From NCBI RefSeq assembly GCF_905163445.1, contig NC_053184.1, positions 10,974,001-11,038,000 on the forward strand: DNA of 64,000 nt. Reading direction: 5' to 3'. Below the pieces are notes generated by a model, which had not been told where the DNA came from, searched no databases, and saw only the letters and a list, made by a program, of their open reading frames with translations. The translations under genes and the position numbers were made by a program. Shown here one piece after another: positions 37,116-52,100 of the stretch. This DNA comes from Pararge aegeria (Eukaryota; Arthropoda; Insecta; Lepidoptera; Nymphalidae). Each line of letters begins with the position of its first letter. Position 1 is the first letter of the stretch.

Positions 37116-40100
37116 GTGAGTAATCAAATGAGCCTCATTTTAATACTGTTAAAAGCTTACTCTAGATAAATAAAGGCTGGATATTATAACGTACATATTA
37201 ATAGGGGGCAGCTGAAAACAACCACTTTTACCAAATCATGACCTTATTCAAGTTTATCAATTATAAGTTTATCAATAACTTGATGTTTATTACATTTACA
37301 GTAAGATAAATATATTCTAGTACCGTACGAATGAGATTTAATCACATTATAGCTGTAAGCAATAACCAATAGTGAAAACTTTCTTAAAACAGACACAATA
37401 CACAAAAAGTACTATTGGAGTGATTCCCATTTCGCTGACGTAATTTTTTATAATATTAGGACAAAACAGGTCGTGAATAAAACGGGAAGGGTTGTGCCAT
37501 AAACCCGCCCGGCAACGTCCGTCGCGATATTAAAAAGGGGACCAGCGATATTGCATATCACATTTATGCGAAATGTCCGACATCCAGATCGTATTGATAA
37601 AAATAAGCGATTTTTTATTGTGGCCCACCATACCACCTTATCTTCTGAACATAAGCGTAATATTACTAACCGACGTAGAAAGAGGGGTACTATAGATTTT
37701 AAAGCTGTTTTTCTTTGCAACTGTAGCGCTACACCTGCCTCCTAACAATAACTGCAATTTAAATTTTTCGTGTTCCGGCCCCTACATACATAAATAGGTA
37801 TATTTTCGTAATAAACAAAATGAGTTTTACGTTTTCTTCTTAGACAGTTTCTATCGGGAATCTGATATTTTTACTAAACATAACCGCAAAATACAGGTTT
37901 TTTGTCTTATACTCAATTAACTTAGGAAAATGGACGTAAATTATAGAAAGTTTAGTCATTCCACTTATCGTGAGGAGGGACCAGATTACCTATTTAAATG
38001 CTTTTATTAAAGAAAAATGCTTTATTTTTCAGTATAATAAAGAAAGAAAATTGTTTCGCATTGGATTGAACGTATGTATGTTTTAAATTAATTTTGTGAC
38101 ATGAATGTTCATACCTCTTTATAAAAAAACTTGACGTATCTGATGTCATAGCAATTATATTCGTGTTCACGTCTATCAAACATTTAAACTACGCAACAAA
38201 GTACTAAAAAATACATGTAACACAAAAAAATGTTATTTAATATGAGTAATGAACTCTTTTTTTCTCACATGATGGGTAAGTAAGTACTCTGTTAGTTTAA
38301 GCAAACGAAACAGTAAAACAATCACCTTATAGCTACTTAAATCTATTAGGAGAGGATGGCCTTTTATTATGTTCAAATTAACATTTAAACCGACAAACTA
38401 AAGACAATGGTCCAATTTTCTCCCCAGGGGTCCAAACCCTCGGGCTTAAGGCTGAGGCTGCATAAAGGCCGCGAAGTAAGTTGCGACAAACAACTGCGAC
38501 TTGTAACTTAAGTAGGAAACAATTACTTCATGTTTATGAGACACTGCGCCAAATATAAAAAGGGATAAATGATTTTATAGTGATGGAGACAACGTGCAAC
38601 AACGGCAACAAAATTCAATCCAACCGCGGAATTGAAACGAATTATCCTCGCTTCCTGTGGTTTAAAATTACTACGAAATTCATCTAAATACACAACACAA
38701 TAAGCATTTATTTGCTATCATTTATGATTTATATAAAGATTGTTTGTTCTTTGTACATTTCCTGAGGATGCTTCAGTTTCGGATCGAAGCTTGCGTATAG
38801 AACCTAGTATGGAGAGTATTTGTGGCTTTTTTAAGATTAAATATCAAGAGTTATGAGCTTCACCGAATCTACAGATTTCTCGTGATCGAGTAAAATTTCA
38901 TGTTGATGGTGTATTCAATAAATTTAATTTTTACTTAATAATTTGTGTATTTGTTACATATTGTTGCGGTTAGTTGTGTTGCGGAGTCTTGTTTGTTATA
39001 ACTTAATACTTAGTTTTACCGATCCACGTTTCGCTATGTCTAAGTCTGCTATTTATTAACGATAATAACAATCAGTTTATTAGACTGGATGCAGAACTTG
39101 TTTTGAATTTGTATACCTCCAGTCGCATCGCAAATCACTGCCTATGTAGACTCGACCTTAGAATGACTAAAATTTTAATTCAAATCAAATAGGTTCAGCG
39201 GAGCGGTTTGGTTTCGTTCATGACACTTTAATGTGATCCAATTACATTTCTCATTCTTCCTATTTTCAAAATGAATCTGTTTTACGCCATCTTCTTATTC
39301 CAATAACTCTCTTTTAACCGGCAACCCCACTTCGAACGCGTACTTTATGGAACCCTTATCATAATCAAAATCGTGTTTTGCGTTATTACAGCTATTAAGC
39401 AAATCGACGAGATGGAAAATCGAATATCTTAACGTGGTATTATAATATTTTAAGAATATTGACATTGGGTATTAGCGAGTTGAGGGCATAACAAAATATC
39501 GAATCTCGCTTTAGATACCTTGGTTTTTTAACTTATGTGTTTGCAAATCGCTAGTTATTTTAATAATTCAATAAACAACTCTTTTTTTCTAAAACTAACT
39601 TGTGGTTAGAAGCCAATAATAAAATTTCTGACATTTATTAGAAGGGACTTTTCAGATTAGTTGATAAAAACATCATCATTAACCTCAGTAGGTAAATTAA
39701 AAACACCGCTGGGTCCAGAACTCTTCTAAAATCAAATTTCAGGCTGGTACTAATTCTTAACAGGAAAACCTCATGGCAATTTTACCGCTAGACCATCAAG
39801 GCTTTTATTGTAATAAATAAACTTAACAACTTACCAGTGTATAATGAACGTCAAGTTTAATATTTAGTAGGTATGTACCAAGCTTCCATCCAACAGGTAT
39901 TTATAGCGAAGATTCATAGAACAAAATTTTCTTTAAAAGCTGACCAAAAATGTATGATATTCTCATAGAAACATCGAAGGGGGCTTTTTCCAATTTGTTT
40001 CAAGAATACATTTAAAATAGAAGCAGCCAACTTTACAGTGAGGCTTAATTGCTCTGCGTTATGGACTTTAACGTTACCCGCACGAGTTATCCGGGAGAAA

Positions 40101-43100
40101 GACTTCAATTTTTGTAGCAATAACGCCACGAAATTACATGAGCGTCGAATGCACAAGCAAGTGCGGAAAATTGCGGAGACAGTTGGCTAGGTTCGTGTGC
40201 GGCGCAGTTTGGTGGTGCGGCGATGCGGCGGTGCGGCGAAGCGGGTAACGGAGGCAGCGCGGCGCCCGCGGCTCGGCCCTGATAAAATTTATGGCCACTT
40301 CCCCTTTAAAACAATATTGAGGGCTCAGTTGGGATTTATGTCTCGCCGCTGCTGCAGCGACTCAATTTATTCTTCAATTTTTCATACAATAACTCACATA
40401 CGTATTACGAGTGATGGATGAAAAGGACTAACTTTCGGGCTTTAATAAGAGCCTCCAGATGCGAATCTCCAAATTGGCTGAAGTTTATTGCCCACTTATG
40501 TCAGGCTTAACTTGCCCTCGTAGCTATTCCCGGAGAAAATAATGTATGACGTTGATTGTGTTGACTAAAACGTTTCATAGTCTTATTTCAGCTCATCAAT
40601 GTCACAGTCAAGACATTATCAATTTATTCAAATAATCGATAGAACTTATGAATCGTGTATACCTAATTAATTTTTTGCATTATTTTTAGTTAAGAGTAAC
40701 ATAAGTTTAAAAATTAGTCTTCTTTCTTTAGTCTACTACTGAGGATGCCTTTGAAGTTTTTAACGAAAATTCTTACTGTATCTATGTATGTGAAAAAAAA
40801 CTGAAAATACATTTTTACATCAGTCATAATCCTATGGTCGCAATCAAAAAAGTATACCTGTTTAAATCTTCTTTAAAAACAATATGCTTGCATTTGAGAA
40901 GACACTCGTGAAGAACATATTACCTACAAAAATGTTGACTATCTATATGAAATACGGCAGATAACATTTGTAATAAGAAAATAGGTATTGGACGGGCGAA
41001 GCGGGAGCCGAATACTAAAAAGATACGTTCCGATTAAAATGGTGTCTACTTTGTACAACTTATAAGCACCCTCGGAACAAATTGAAAATAATATTTACAC
41101 GCAACAATAATAAAAATAAAAAAGCAACCTGTTTATTAATTTCATTGGTATTAATGGAAAAAAAACTTAAATTAATTGAACTACAAAACTAGTAACATAC
41201 AAATAAGGAAACAAAATAATTGTTTGCGGTTACAGTGGCTGCTTAATAATTACATCATAAATAAATAGCCGTGTTTCCTTGGAAAAATAAATTATCTTTT
41301 AATACCAGCAATGGAAAGCAATTAAGATACGGTTTTCTGCTATAAAATAATTGGAATTTTAATTGCTCAAACAGAAAACTCTTTCTTTAGAAATCGCTTA
41401 CCACTGCCATTAGGCTTAATTCAAAAATTAATTTAAACTTTCACAAGGTTGTGTCGGGAAGCCAGCTCCAGCGTAAAGGCAATATCAATTTCATAATTTT
41501 AATTAAAAAAACTAACTTCTCTGATGACAAAGTCTCGTACTTTTTTAATAACGGAAATGTTAACGATCCTGGGTTTGGAAGGGCGAGGAAAGGGACGGAC
41601 GCTTATACGGTCTTTTGAACTATTGCCTAGTTAGAATTATAATAAAGATTAAAGCTGTTCACTAAACATGATATTTTAAGTATGACATGACTTTCAATCC
41701 TAAATCCAAGGAATCGACATAAATATCCTGTTCTAGTGTGTTCGTAATTATTATCCTCCTGAATGGCTAGACCAATTTTGATAATTTTGCGCTGGTGCCT
41801 TTTTTAATATTTATTTTTTATTTGTCACATAAGTGAACATTTTATCGCAATAAAAAAATAAAGCGTGCTTAGCACCTCCCAATAATGTCTTGTTTAAGAA
41901 ATATATTTCGCTCTGCATGGCCTTGACTTTAAGTCGTAATCTACTAAGTAAGAAGGTAAACAAATATAGCGGCAGATGTTTCTTGTTAATAGATAGTTAC
42001 TTTGTTGTAAATATTAAAGCATGCTTTATGCCGGAACTTGGCCTGGCGTACCGCGCGCTTCGATTGTCACGTGTCGTTCCGCATCATGTTATTATTTGTC
42101 GATGCGAATTAAATAAATTTTACGAGAGTTAGTGCTTTTACCATACTGGATTACCGATTTCATATTGCAACAGGCATTGAGGCAAAACAGTCGACAGGAT
42201 AATTATTTTAATACTTGTATCCGCTAAATTATATCAAGCCTCGACTGCGTAATTTTACTTACCTTACCAAATGAAAATATACAGTTTTAATTGCAACTTG
42301 TTTCAAAATTGCTTTGCTTTGCAAAAAAATTGCGAGCACAAATTGAAATGCAGTGAGTTAATTATACGATAATATTACCTAATTAAAACTACATCTTCAT
42401 TACGGACAATTTATGTACATACAATTTGAACATTGTTTTTAGAAAGTAAAATAATAATGATATTCAGAGCGGGCTTGTTATGTTTTTAGGGTTCCATAGC
42501 AATTCCATGAGTTATTGTTTTGCGGTTTGCCTTATAATTGTTTATGTAATATTGGTTTTGGTTGTATTTGGATATATCTATTTGTCATTTTTGATAGTTA
42601 TAAATAGGCAGTGGCGTGCATAGAGGGCACAGGGTATGCAGATGATATAAAACGAAGAAAATCTGCAGTACGAATTATATATACTTAAGGGTAGGCATTG
42701 TAAGAGTTATAAAAACTCTTACAATGCCTATCCTTAAGTTTTTTTATAAGATTTCGTGGAGAATTTCTTCATTTAATATCATCTGCATACCCTGTGCATA
42801 CCCTCTATGCAAGCCACTGTGAATAGGTATATTTGTAATTTCGCATGACATCTAAAATAATTGTACTTCATGCCACATTTAAAAGTAGTCATGAAAACTC
42901 ATCCAGTGTAGAATTCGAAATGAAATGGTGATTAACTGTATCTGGTCTAGTTTGGTGGTAGGCTTTAAATGGGATTAGTACTCCTAATAAATTAAGAAGA
43001 AAGAAGAAGAATAAATTAGTAAGTTATATATGTATGTAAGTTGTATAGTCTTTGTTCAGTGGGGGTGAATTGACATGTTAACTTTAGTCTTGTAATAAGA

Positions 43101-46100
43101 CTCAATTGACTATAAACTGCTTATCATGTACTTTCTGGTGGTGATTTGATGACAGGTCACGAAGCGATCGCGCTTTATGAATACAAATCGCCATCAGGCT
43201 TAACAAAGTGTAGAGTAAGTGTAGCATAAAAAAGGCTGAATAAAGTATTTTGTCGAATTTCACGAATGAAGAACCCTTTCTCACAGGAATCCGAGTCGCA
43301 CTTTACCAAATTTGTTACATTCATTATGAGGCGGGCCCGCATTTGGTTAAATCTAATTACGCCCGCATAATGGATATCGCAACAACGCAATCAGCCCCAT
43401 TGTTTAATGACTGACCGACAAGTGAAACTAAATAAACCATAAAGCATTCGGAATAGCTGCAACCGCACTAATTGTGTCTGTAAATCCGTTTTATTGCATT
43501 GCTAGTCGATGTCCGCTGCTTTGTCTGTGAACACTAACGTCGATTATAAGCCTCTTTCAAATATTGGATATAATCAGACAGTTGTTTGGCAGGAGGCCAT
43601 AATATTCAGTAGTGAATATCAATCACTATATACGGTTACGGTATTTTTGGGGCTATAAATTATTTTCTTTATTACTGCATTACATTTTTTAAATTGATAA
43701 ACCATTTTTGAAATTGTATTTTTACTAATGAAGAAAAAGGAAATTCATGTTTTAATTTTCTATTTATATACGGAAACTATCACATAGGTTAAAATGCACA
43801 AAGTAGACAAGGGTTAGCTATTAATAAAAAAGACCTTTTAAAACATGCACTTTAAGAAATTAACAAAATTTTTCAATCGCATTGTTAAGCTTATTTTCGT
43901 AAGATTTATTCTATTACACCTTGTCAACTACTGGCGGATATCATACCAGAAGTCAATTAATAAAATCAAAGTAATCCAAAACCTACAGATCAAATAAAAA
44001 AGTAAATAGTTATCCTTATCTTCAGGCAAGAGAAGAAAAAGGATAGAACTACTAAATTCAATCTGCGACCTGAAGATTTTAAATTGTATCGATTATGACT
44101 TGTAATTGCAGACACATGAGGCTTAACACCTACTTGCGCCTCAGATAAACAGACACAGGGCTGAAATCTGTGGAGCTTGTTTCTTGCATGCCCTGCGAAA
44201 TGTTGCTCTGTTTATAGGGGATTCCGCGTACCATCAGGTGGCCCATTGGTTTGGTCTTATTATAACATATTCATTTCAGCCTACATAATAACATAACTAC
44301 GTCTTTTTAGTTAACCTTTTGTCTTGATTTGATTGTTATTGTTTTAGCGTTTTCTCCTGTTAACTCGATTTAGGCAATTTCGTACAATCAAAAAATTAGA
44401 AAATAACGCAGCTGAAATTCAAATATCCAAGTCAGTGAGATGTTTGCATTACAACACTGACCGTCAAAAAGGACCTGTTAACCCTGACTGCTGTTCGAAG
44501 ATTACCAAACTGTTTGAATCATGCACACCACATGCGTGAATACTGAAGCTTATAAAATTGTGGTAAATAATTTTCGTAAACATCGTGACGTAACTCTTAC
44601 ATTAGAAAAACACAAGTACCTACCTAGAAGAAATTTTACTGAAAAAGTTATGCATACACATTGAACTTTCTAATATTGAAAAGTTGTTTTTGTATTACAA
44701 GTCTGATTTGAAACAATATTTTTGCTATGGATAGCCCGTTCATTGAGGTAGACTTTTGTTTCTTTTTAATTTAAAGCCGCGGTGAAAGCGGGGGCAAAAG
44801 TGGTTAGTTATGTTGTGCTAAAATGTGACGCCTGTTATCTACCCAGAGGTGTTATACAGCTAATAATATAAACATTTGAATTTAATACATTCAAATTGGA
44901 TACTTTGTTTGCCATGCACATTTTAGAGTATTATGTTAATGATTTACTTTCAAAATAAATACCTTTATTGCTTCTGATATTAACAAAAGCTTTGTCTTTT
45001 TGATTTAGTAATTAGGAAATAAAGACGTCAACGATGCTCTTTCGATGCAGTGGGCAGTGACCTTGCTTTCTGAGGCCTAGAGTGTAGGTTCGATTCAACA
45101 ACTGTAAAATGTTTGTGTGATATTATAAATATTTATGTATATTATTAAAAAAAACAAAATTTTCGTGAGTTATCTTAGTACCCATAACACAAGCTACGTT
45201 TACTTTATTATATTTCATATATTTATTAAACTGAGAACTTCTGCGGATCGCACACAGATTTTTCCTTAGGTAGTAAATTATGCTGAACCGTCACGCTCTG
45301 ATGTGGAAGGCTCGATCAACTGCTCTTCGCTGCTGTATCCCTGTGTTTACTATTATCAATTTACACCTAATATTTGTCTTTGTTAATTTAATATATTGGT
45401 ACGCACTAATAGTTATTTGGTTTACATATTAAATATTGAAAAAACATTATAAACGTTAAATAATATAAAAAAAATACCGTTATTGTTATTATAAAGAGAG
45501 ATTCGTTTGGATAGGTAATTAACTTCATGTTTTATATACATACATGCATACATAGAAATAACACACTTTGTATCCTTTGTAGCATACGATAACGGAAATA
45601 AATAATTTAATTGAAAATAGAATTTATTAAATAAATAATTAAATTTCTCACTTGTTTCTCTTTTCTTCTACTAATAAGAGCCAGATACTACTAATACGAT
45701 ATAAATTGATTGCGATTGTCCATAAAGTTATCACTTCTGCCGTGCGGTCTGCAGCATATACTCTGAGTTTTAATATTATTTTAAATTTTAAATTTAAAAA
45801 ATATAAATAGGGTACTTTTTATGACCGGCAGTGCTTTTATGCATCGATGAGATTATGACCATATGGCGGGTCAACAGGAGTGATAACATCTCACTGTACC
45901 CACGTAACACGTTGACTATTCATCACGTTACAGCGCGGCGTACAGGAAGGCTACGTTAATTGCAAAACGCAGTGAACGATTGTAAATTGCACGGAATGAT
46001 GCAGTCGTGATACGGGTTCATTACAATAACCCGGTATTTAATTGAATACAAGGAATGTTGTACGAAACGGAGACACGCACTATTACACGTTCTATGGCTC

Positions 46101-49100
46101 TATTCGCTTATTAAATCGGACAATCAAGACGCACAGCGGTGCATCTGACCAAGTTCCGGCGTTAAGCACGCAGTGTCTCTTTACACGAAACATTTCACAC
46201 CTTCGCGCGTCGTGTTTGTTTTGACGACGTCCCTGGCGCAGCGGCGAGTGTATTTAAGTTCTTCTAGTCTGGTTCTGCTTCTGACCTGGCTAATTACCAA
46301 CCTACCGACAAAGACGTGCCGCTAAGCGATTTAGCTTTCCGGTACGATATCGCGTAGAAACCGATTAGGAGTATGAGTTTAATATAACATGTTAGCCCGC
46401 TACCATCTTAGACTGCATCAACACTTTTGACGGCCGACTGGCGCAGTGGGCAGCGACCCTGCTTTCTGAGTCTAAGGCCGTGGGTACGATTCCCACAACT
46501 GGAAAATGTTTGTGTGATAAGTATAAATGTTTTTCAGTGTCTGGGTGTTTATATGTATTTTCTAATTATTTATGTATATATAATTCATAAAAATATTCAT
46601 CAGTCATCTTAGTACCCATAACACAAGCTACGCTTACTTTGGGGCTAGGTGGCGATGTGTGTATTGTCGTAGTATATTTATATTTATCACCAGGTGAGGT
46701 TGCTGTCAAGAGAAAACTCGCAAATAAAATAAAAAGTCATTCTGCGTGCACGTTATGAAATAATCCTGTTTTACTCCCATCTCCTATCATTGGCAACCAT
46801 TAGAGCTAACTGAACTTTATAAACAGCTGCTCCGAACAGTGACTTTTCTCACGTTAAACCATTGGCGAAGATTTTCTGCTCAAAAAAGGCACACCCCAGG
46901 ATGCTGAAACTATTCTCCCAAAATTTCATATTTCCACGTTCAGCAGCTCCGACTTTAGGTTGTTAGACAGGACAGAACCTTTAATAGTTTAAGGTATATA
47001 AATTAAATTAAATTGAAGGTTTCGTACCGTGATTTAAGTATAGGTTTTTGTAAGAGGTCGGTTTTGTTAAACTACAGGTGACTAGAAACAACTTTTTGGT
47101 TGTATTTTGGTTGTGGTTTGGTTATTTATGACAATTATAGCATATGTACCTTCATTTTGTTATACTTAGTCTATAAGAGCAAAATTTAAATAATGCAAAG
47201 CGACTCATTTACCAATAGACATTTATGGTAATTTCATTTGATTTATACTTTGCTTATTAGGTTTTTATTAAGACATAAGCATAACAAACCACACCTATAG
47301 AACTGGTCAGTGTCTCGCGCGGAGATATTAATACGGTTCCTTGACATTCATTAAAACTGTTTGAACTGTTACGTTACTGGTTATTTATTTATGAATAATG
47401 CTCTCATGTTAACTTTAATAATATTATAAATGCGAAAGTATGATTATTAGTTTGTCCCATTTTCACGCAGCAACAAAGCAATGTATTAACATATTGTTTC
47501 AGATAGATGTCGGAGAATTACATAGGTAAAAAGCAAAAAAGCTGCATTTTTAGAGAGTAACACTTAGGTCTTAGGCTATATATATATATTTTTTGTAATA
47601 ATAAGATTTGAGGCTGAAATAATGATATTTGTAAAGCAAGCAATGAATAAAAACCGCATGCGCTGACTAAATTGTACGTCATAATAAAATACTAAATATT
47701 ATTTTATATAAATAAGTCACTGTTTTAAATCATCAATCAAGCATTATAAAAGATGATTTTCAACCGGTATTTTAGGCATATTAATTCTTAGCAACAATAT
47801 TTTCTTTATTAAGACATCCATATGTAGATAAACCGTTCCCTTTATAATGTTATCTAATTTGGTTACATAGTGTAGGAGATAATTTAAAAAAAATATCGCG
47901 CGATCGCGTCTGCGATGCGGGAGGGTAGTTTTCGTCTAAGTTAGGTCAAAGCTTTATTACGTTTGGTTACGATACATTGTTACTGCACGTAAAACCGCGG
48001 GGAACAGCTACTGAAATTTAAAAATAAAAGTTGCGTTTGCGCTATTATAAACATTCTTTCGTCTACAATGTAAATAAAATATGGACTGTATAAATAAGGG
48101 CATCCATCCATTTTTTCCTGTAATCGCCAGCTAGAACACGCCCGTAATTACAACATTAACATGATGCTCGGCCTAAAATGGGCATAAGTGCATAACAAGC
48201 GCTCCACGAGGCATTCCTCAGTAAGATACGGAATATCTTGTAAGCCTGTGAATACACCAATCAGTTTTTTTGCATAAAAATTATTTGCAACTTTCTGTTT
48301 AGCATATTGGGTTTCTTATGAAAAGTTTTTCATCTATCAGCTTTCCGATACTTCAGCAGTATAATCTTTATACTTTATTCCTAAACGGCTGGACCGATTT
48401 GAATGATTTTTTTGGTATGCATTTGGGTGGCACCGTGAATGGTTTACATTCACAAAACAGTCCGACAGATGGCGCTGGGGTCCGCTAGTATTTCTATAAA
48501 AAACGCCCCAGAATAATATTATAATTGAACTGTAAATCTTTTAATATATTCCAGTGTCAAATAATTATGAGTATAGAACCACTTCGTTATAAATAAAAAC
48601 ACTTAAACGTAATTTACAAAACAAAACGCCTCGATGAGCTCTCACCTTGTAAGTTCGACTACGGACTACAAGACCCTGTGTTAGAATCCCGAGTCGGATC
48701 ATAAGTTGTTTTTCTGCCTGCTTATTGCTTTCTTTAGTCAAACACTGCTCCAGAAAAAGTTCCACTGAAAACGGGAATACTATTCAAGTTTAGTATATTG
48801 CTTTTATATTTTTTTTCTTATAACTGTTATTTCATATAAGGTACAATATCAGTTTGATTTGGTGCTATGGTTAACGTCAATAACAAATCATAAACGCGAC
48901 ATGAACGCCAAAGTATGCAAAAGTTGTTTCAATTCTCTATACTTGTAGTTTCGGGTCAGGTCAAAGAATAGTATTGGTTTTTTCTATCCAGAAATTCTTA
49001 GTACTATCACAGAGTTTGAAAATAGACGATGGTTCATCCCTTTGCCTCAAACTGCACGTTAAACGGTCTATCCTGGACCTGATCACTTTCCGGTCGTGTC

Positions 49101-52100
49101 GAAGCTGCCCTTCCATCAGATTATAAGAGTGCACCGGTCTGTTTTTGTGCATAACATGTGCACTTGAGGATTGATCATCGTGACCGAACTGAAGAAAAAC
49201 TATAGAAAGAAGAAAAAATTATATAACAAATCGTAATCAAAGTGTAGAAAAAATCCCCACCTACAAATCACAGAATCACTCTGTGTATATTAGTGACACA
49301 AACAAGGAAATAACTTTCATCGAAAAAACATTCAATTAATTGGCTATACCTAATAGCGAGTCGCAACACCAAAATCGTATTACTTTAATTGCAATACCTT
49401 GTTAATGGTTAATTAGCTCAAAACAACAGCGCAATGATTAATTTAGCTAGCCGAGGAACGTGAGCACACAATACATTCTGTTTCGCTACACACCGACAGA
49501 TAATGGTCGGTAATACCCGATTCATTATGGCATTCATCAACTAGCTGGCTCGATTGTTTTCTCCCATGTAATTGCTCCAATTAATTCCGCCTGACGTGAC
49601 CGTGACGTGCAGTTATGACAATGACGTCATTACGATGCGCGCACGCACATTTCACATAAAAAAGTGCTACTTTGCAACATGCTCTCATTATGGCGCAATT
49701 AAATTTATGGAGCATGCGTTCTAAGTATAAAATCAGTTTTCTTTTTTACCCCCGACGCAAAATGATGGGATGTTTTAAGTTTGAACGCTTTTTCCGTCTG
49801 TCAACGGATGGACCGATTGGAATGTTGTTTTTTGCTTTACGTACGAATTATCATCATATTGATATTGGCTAAAATGGGAAGCCGTAATTTATATATTATT
49901 GTTTTTACTATTAATCTGAAAACTACAGGGCCAATTATCAAACAATACCAACATCGTGTATTTGATTCGAACTCTAGTTTACAGGTTATTTATTATGTTA
50001 TGCTGTTGTGGAAGTTAGAATTCTTCATGGTTTTTATAATGTTTAATTATATTACTTTTTCCGTGAATTAAACTAATTAGGTAAGTATTCAATCAATATC
50101 ACGCATAATGTAGAGCACGAACATTGCATCAATTAATCAAGCGATTCCTTTCATTCATCTTCATCAATAAGTTCAAACGATGAAAATGATTGCTGCTCAC
50201 ATTTGCAATAGTTAACTTCCGATCTTCCATAATTATTCGCAGTAAGTTTAAAGTGAGCTGTCGAATGACCGCCTCTCTACTATGTGGTCTATGCCCAGTA
50301 GTGGGACGTTGACGTCATATCCTGTAGTTAAACACGAAATTAGTTGGCACACTCATCATATAAAAAATACTGTAATCTGTTAAATATACAAGGAATGTGA
50401 TGAAAATGAAAATAAAAATTATTGCTAAAATATTCTTCAGTTTACAATAGAAGATATTGAGAATCCTGAAGCAAAACTGTGTCTCAGAGTCCCCGCTTTT
50501 CTGTTTATGTATGGATATGTGTGTAACTAATAATTACTCGGTATCTTCGTAATTAAAATTTTTTAGCTAACTGATTAATGCAGTCTTGCATTGAAATAGC
50601 TGAATCGTATGCAATCGCATAATTTTACGATTCTATTAAGTTTGAACAAGAATTATTAAGAAGCGGATAAAAACGAAATCAGTATAATATTCAATAAATG
50701 TTTCGTATGTAGGCTACATGCGTTTTATTAACAAAACGTGCTACAGTAACAAAACATAGTAAAGTAAATAGGTCGTTAGGAGGCAATCAGTTTCATTATG
50801 ACGGTACGCCGCTCACATAATAATGGTGTACGTCAAACCAATCAAGGATCCAATTGAAGGGGTAACTAGGTGGACATAACTCATCGCGATCGATCACTTG
50901 CGCATCGCATCGTACCGATACATCTCGCATCCCGCTCATTGGAGCCGACGTCGTGACAATAAAGTTAATTGGACTATATTAATGGGCGCTCGTTAATAAT
51001 AAAATAATAAAGATGACGTACGGCCCCGGGCGTTGCAAGGCGCAATTAGCAAGCCGCGGGGAGCGCCGCCCACGTTGGCATGGGATTAATTCTTGTATAA
51101 GCGCATTAATTATTAAAACTCTATTGTAGCTATATTTAAATTTTTAAAGGCTTATTATTTTCCTATATTGAATATCTCATTCATTTTGTATCTTCCTCAG
51201 CGTGTTCACGTCTCAATGCTGAGCACAGGTAGCCTTTCTCCAATGCGAAGAGATAGAGTTTAAGAATAGACCCGCAACTTTCTTTTCCTTCCAATCGAAC
51301 TTGTCAAACTTACATCCCAGCAATAGATAATATATTTTTGAGATAAGGAACCTATTTATTCATTCATTAGTCATTATCTATATATATAAAAGAGAAAGTG
51401 TGTGGGTATGTTCCGTATAGGCCGAAGCGGGCTGGGTACGCTAGTTCTATATATAATTATAATACGACAATACACACATCGCCACCTAGCCCCAAAGTAA
51501 CTTATGTTATGCGTACTAAAATAGCTGATGAATATTTTCATGAATAATATACATAAATATAAACACCCAGTCAGTAAAAAACATTAATGTTTGTCACACA
51601 AACATTTACGAAACACTATTAATATATTTTTAATGGGTATATAAACTATTTGTTTTAAATATATTATATAATCATCGGTATTATTTTAAATATAGTGCTG
51701 TTATACCCTATTTCCTAACTATTAATAAATATTAGTAATTATTAATAAAATACAACTAAGAAGATGTTTAGTCCACTGCTGGACTACACACGAGAAGGGT
51801 TCGTCCTTTCTCCACGCTGCACGCTGGGCAGACGGGTTGGTGATCGCAGTTGATGGTAGTAGTTACAAAGAGTGCGCTGGTGCGCAAAAGGTACGATGGT
51901 GACAACAGTATTCTGATCTGTCGCCACCACACTGTCACCTTTCGGATACGTTACCCAATAAAATATTAAACCAATATTCAAAATTCGTTGACTTCAATTA
52001 TTCTCAGAATACAGATGTTTATGATTTATCAGAATAGAGGGTTATATTTTCATAGATGCGGATCCTTAGTGGTAGGTCAGAGGTGAACGCGGGACCTTTA

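Noticed and set aside
46427..46612. 61-codon frame beginning in a SINE
   Set aside because: Entirely SINE sequence.
50310..50317. Second TGACGTCA as a CRE
   Set aside because: It lies at the edge of a LINE-tail repeat and probably arose by chance.
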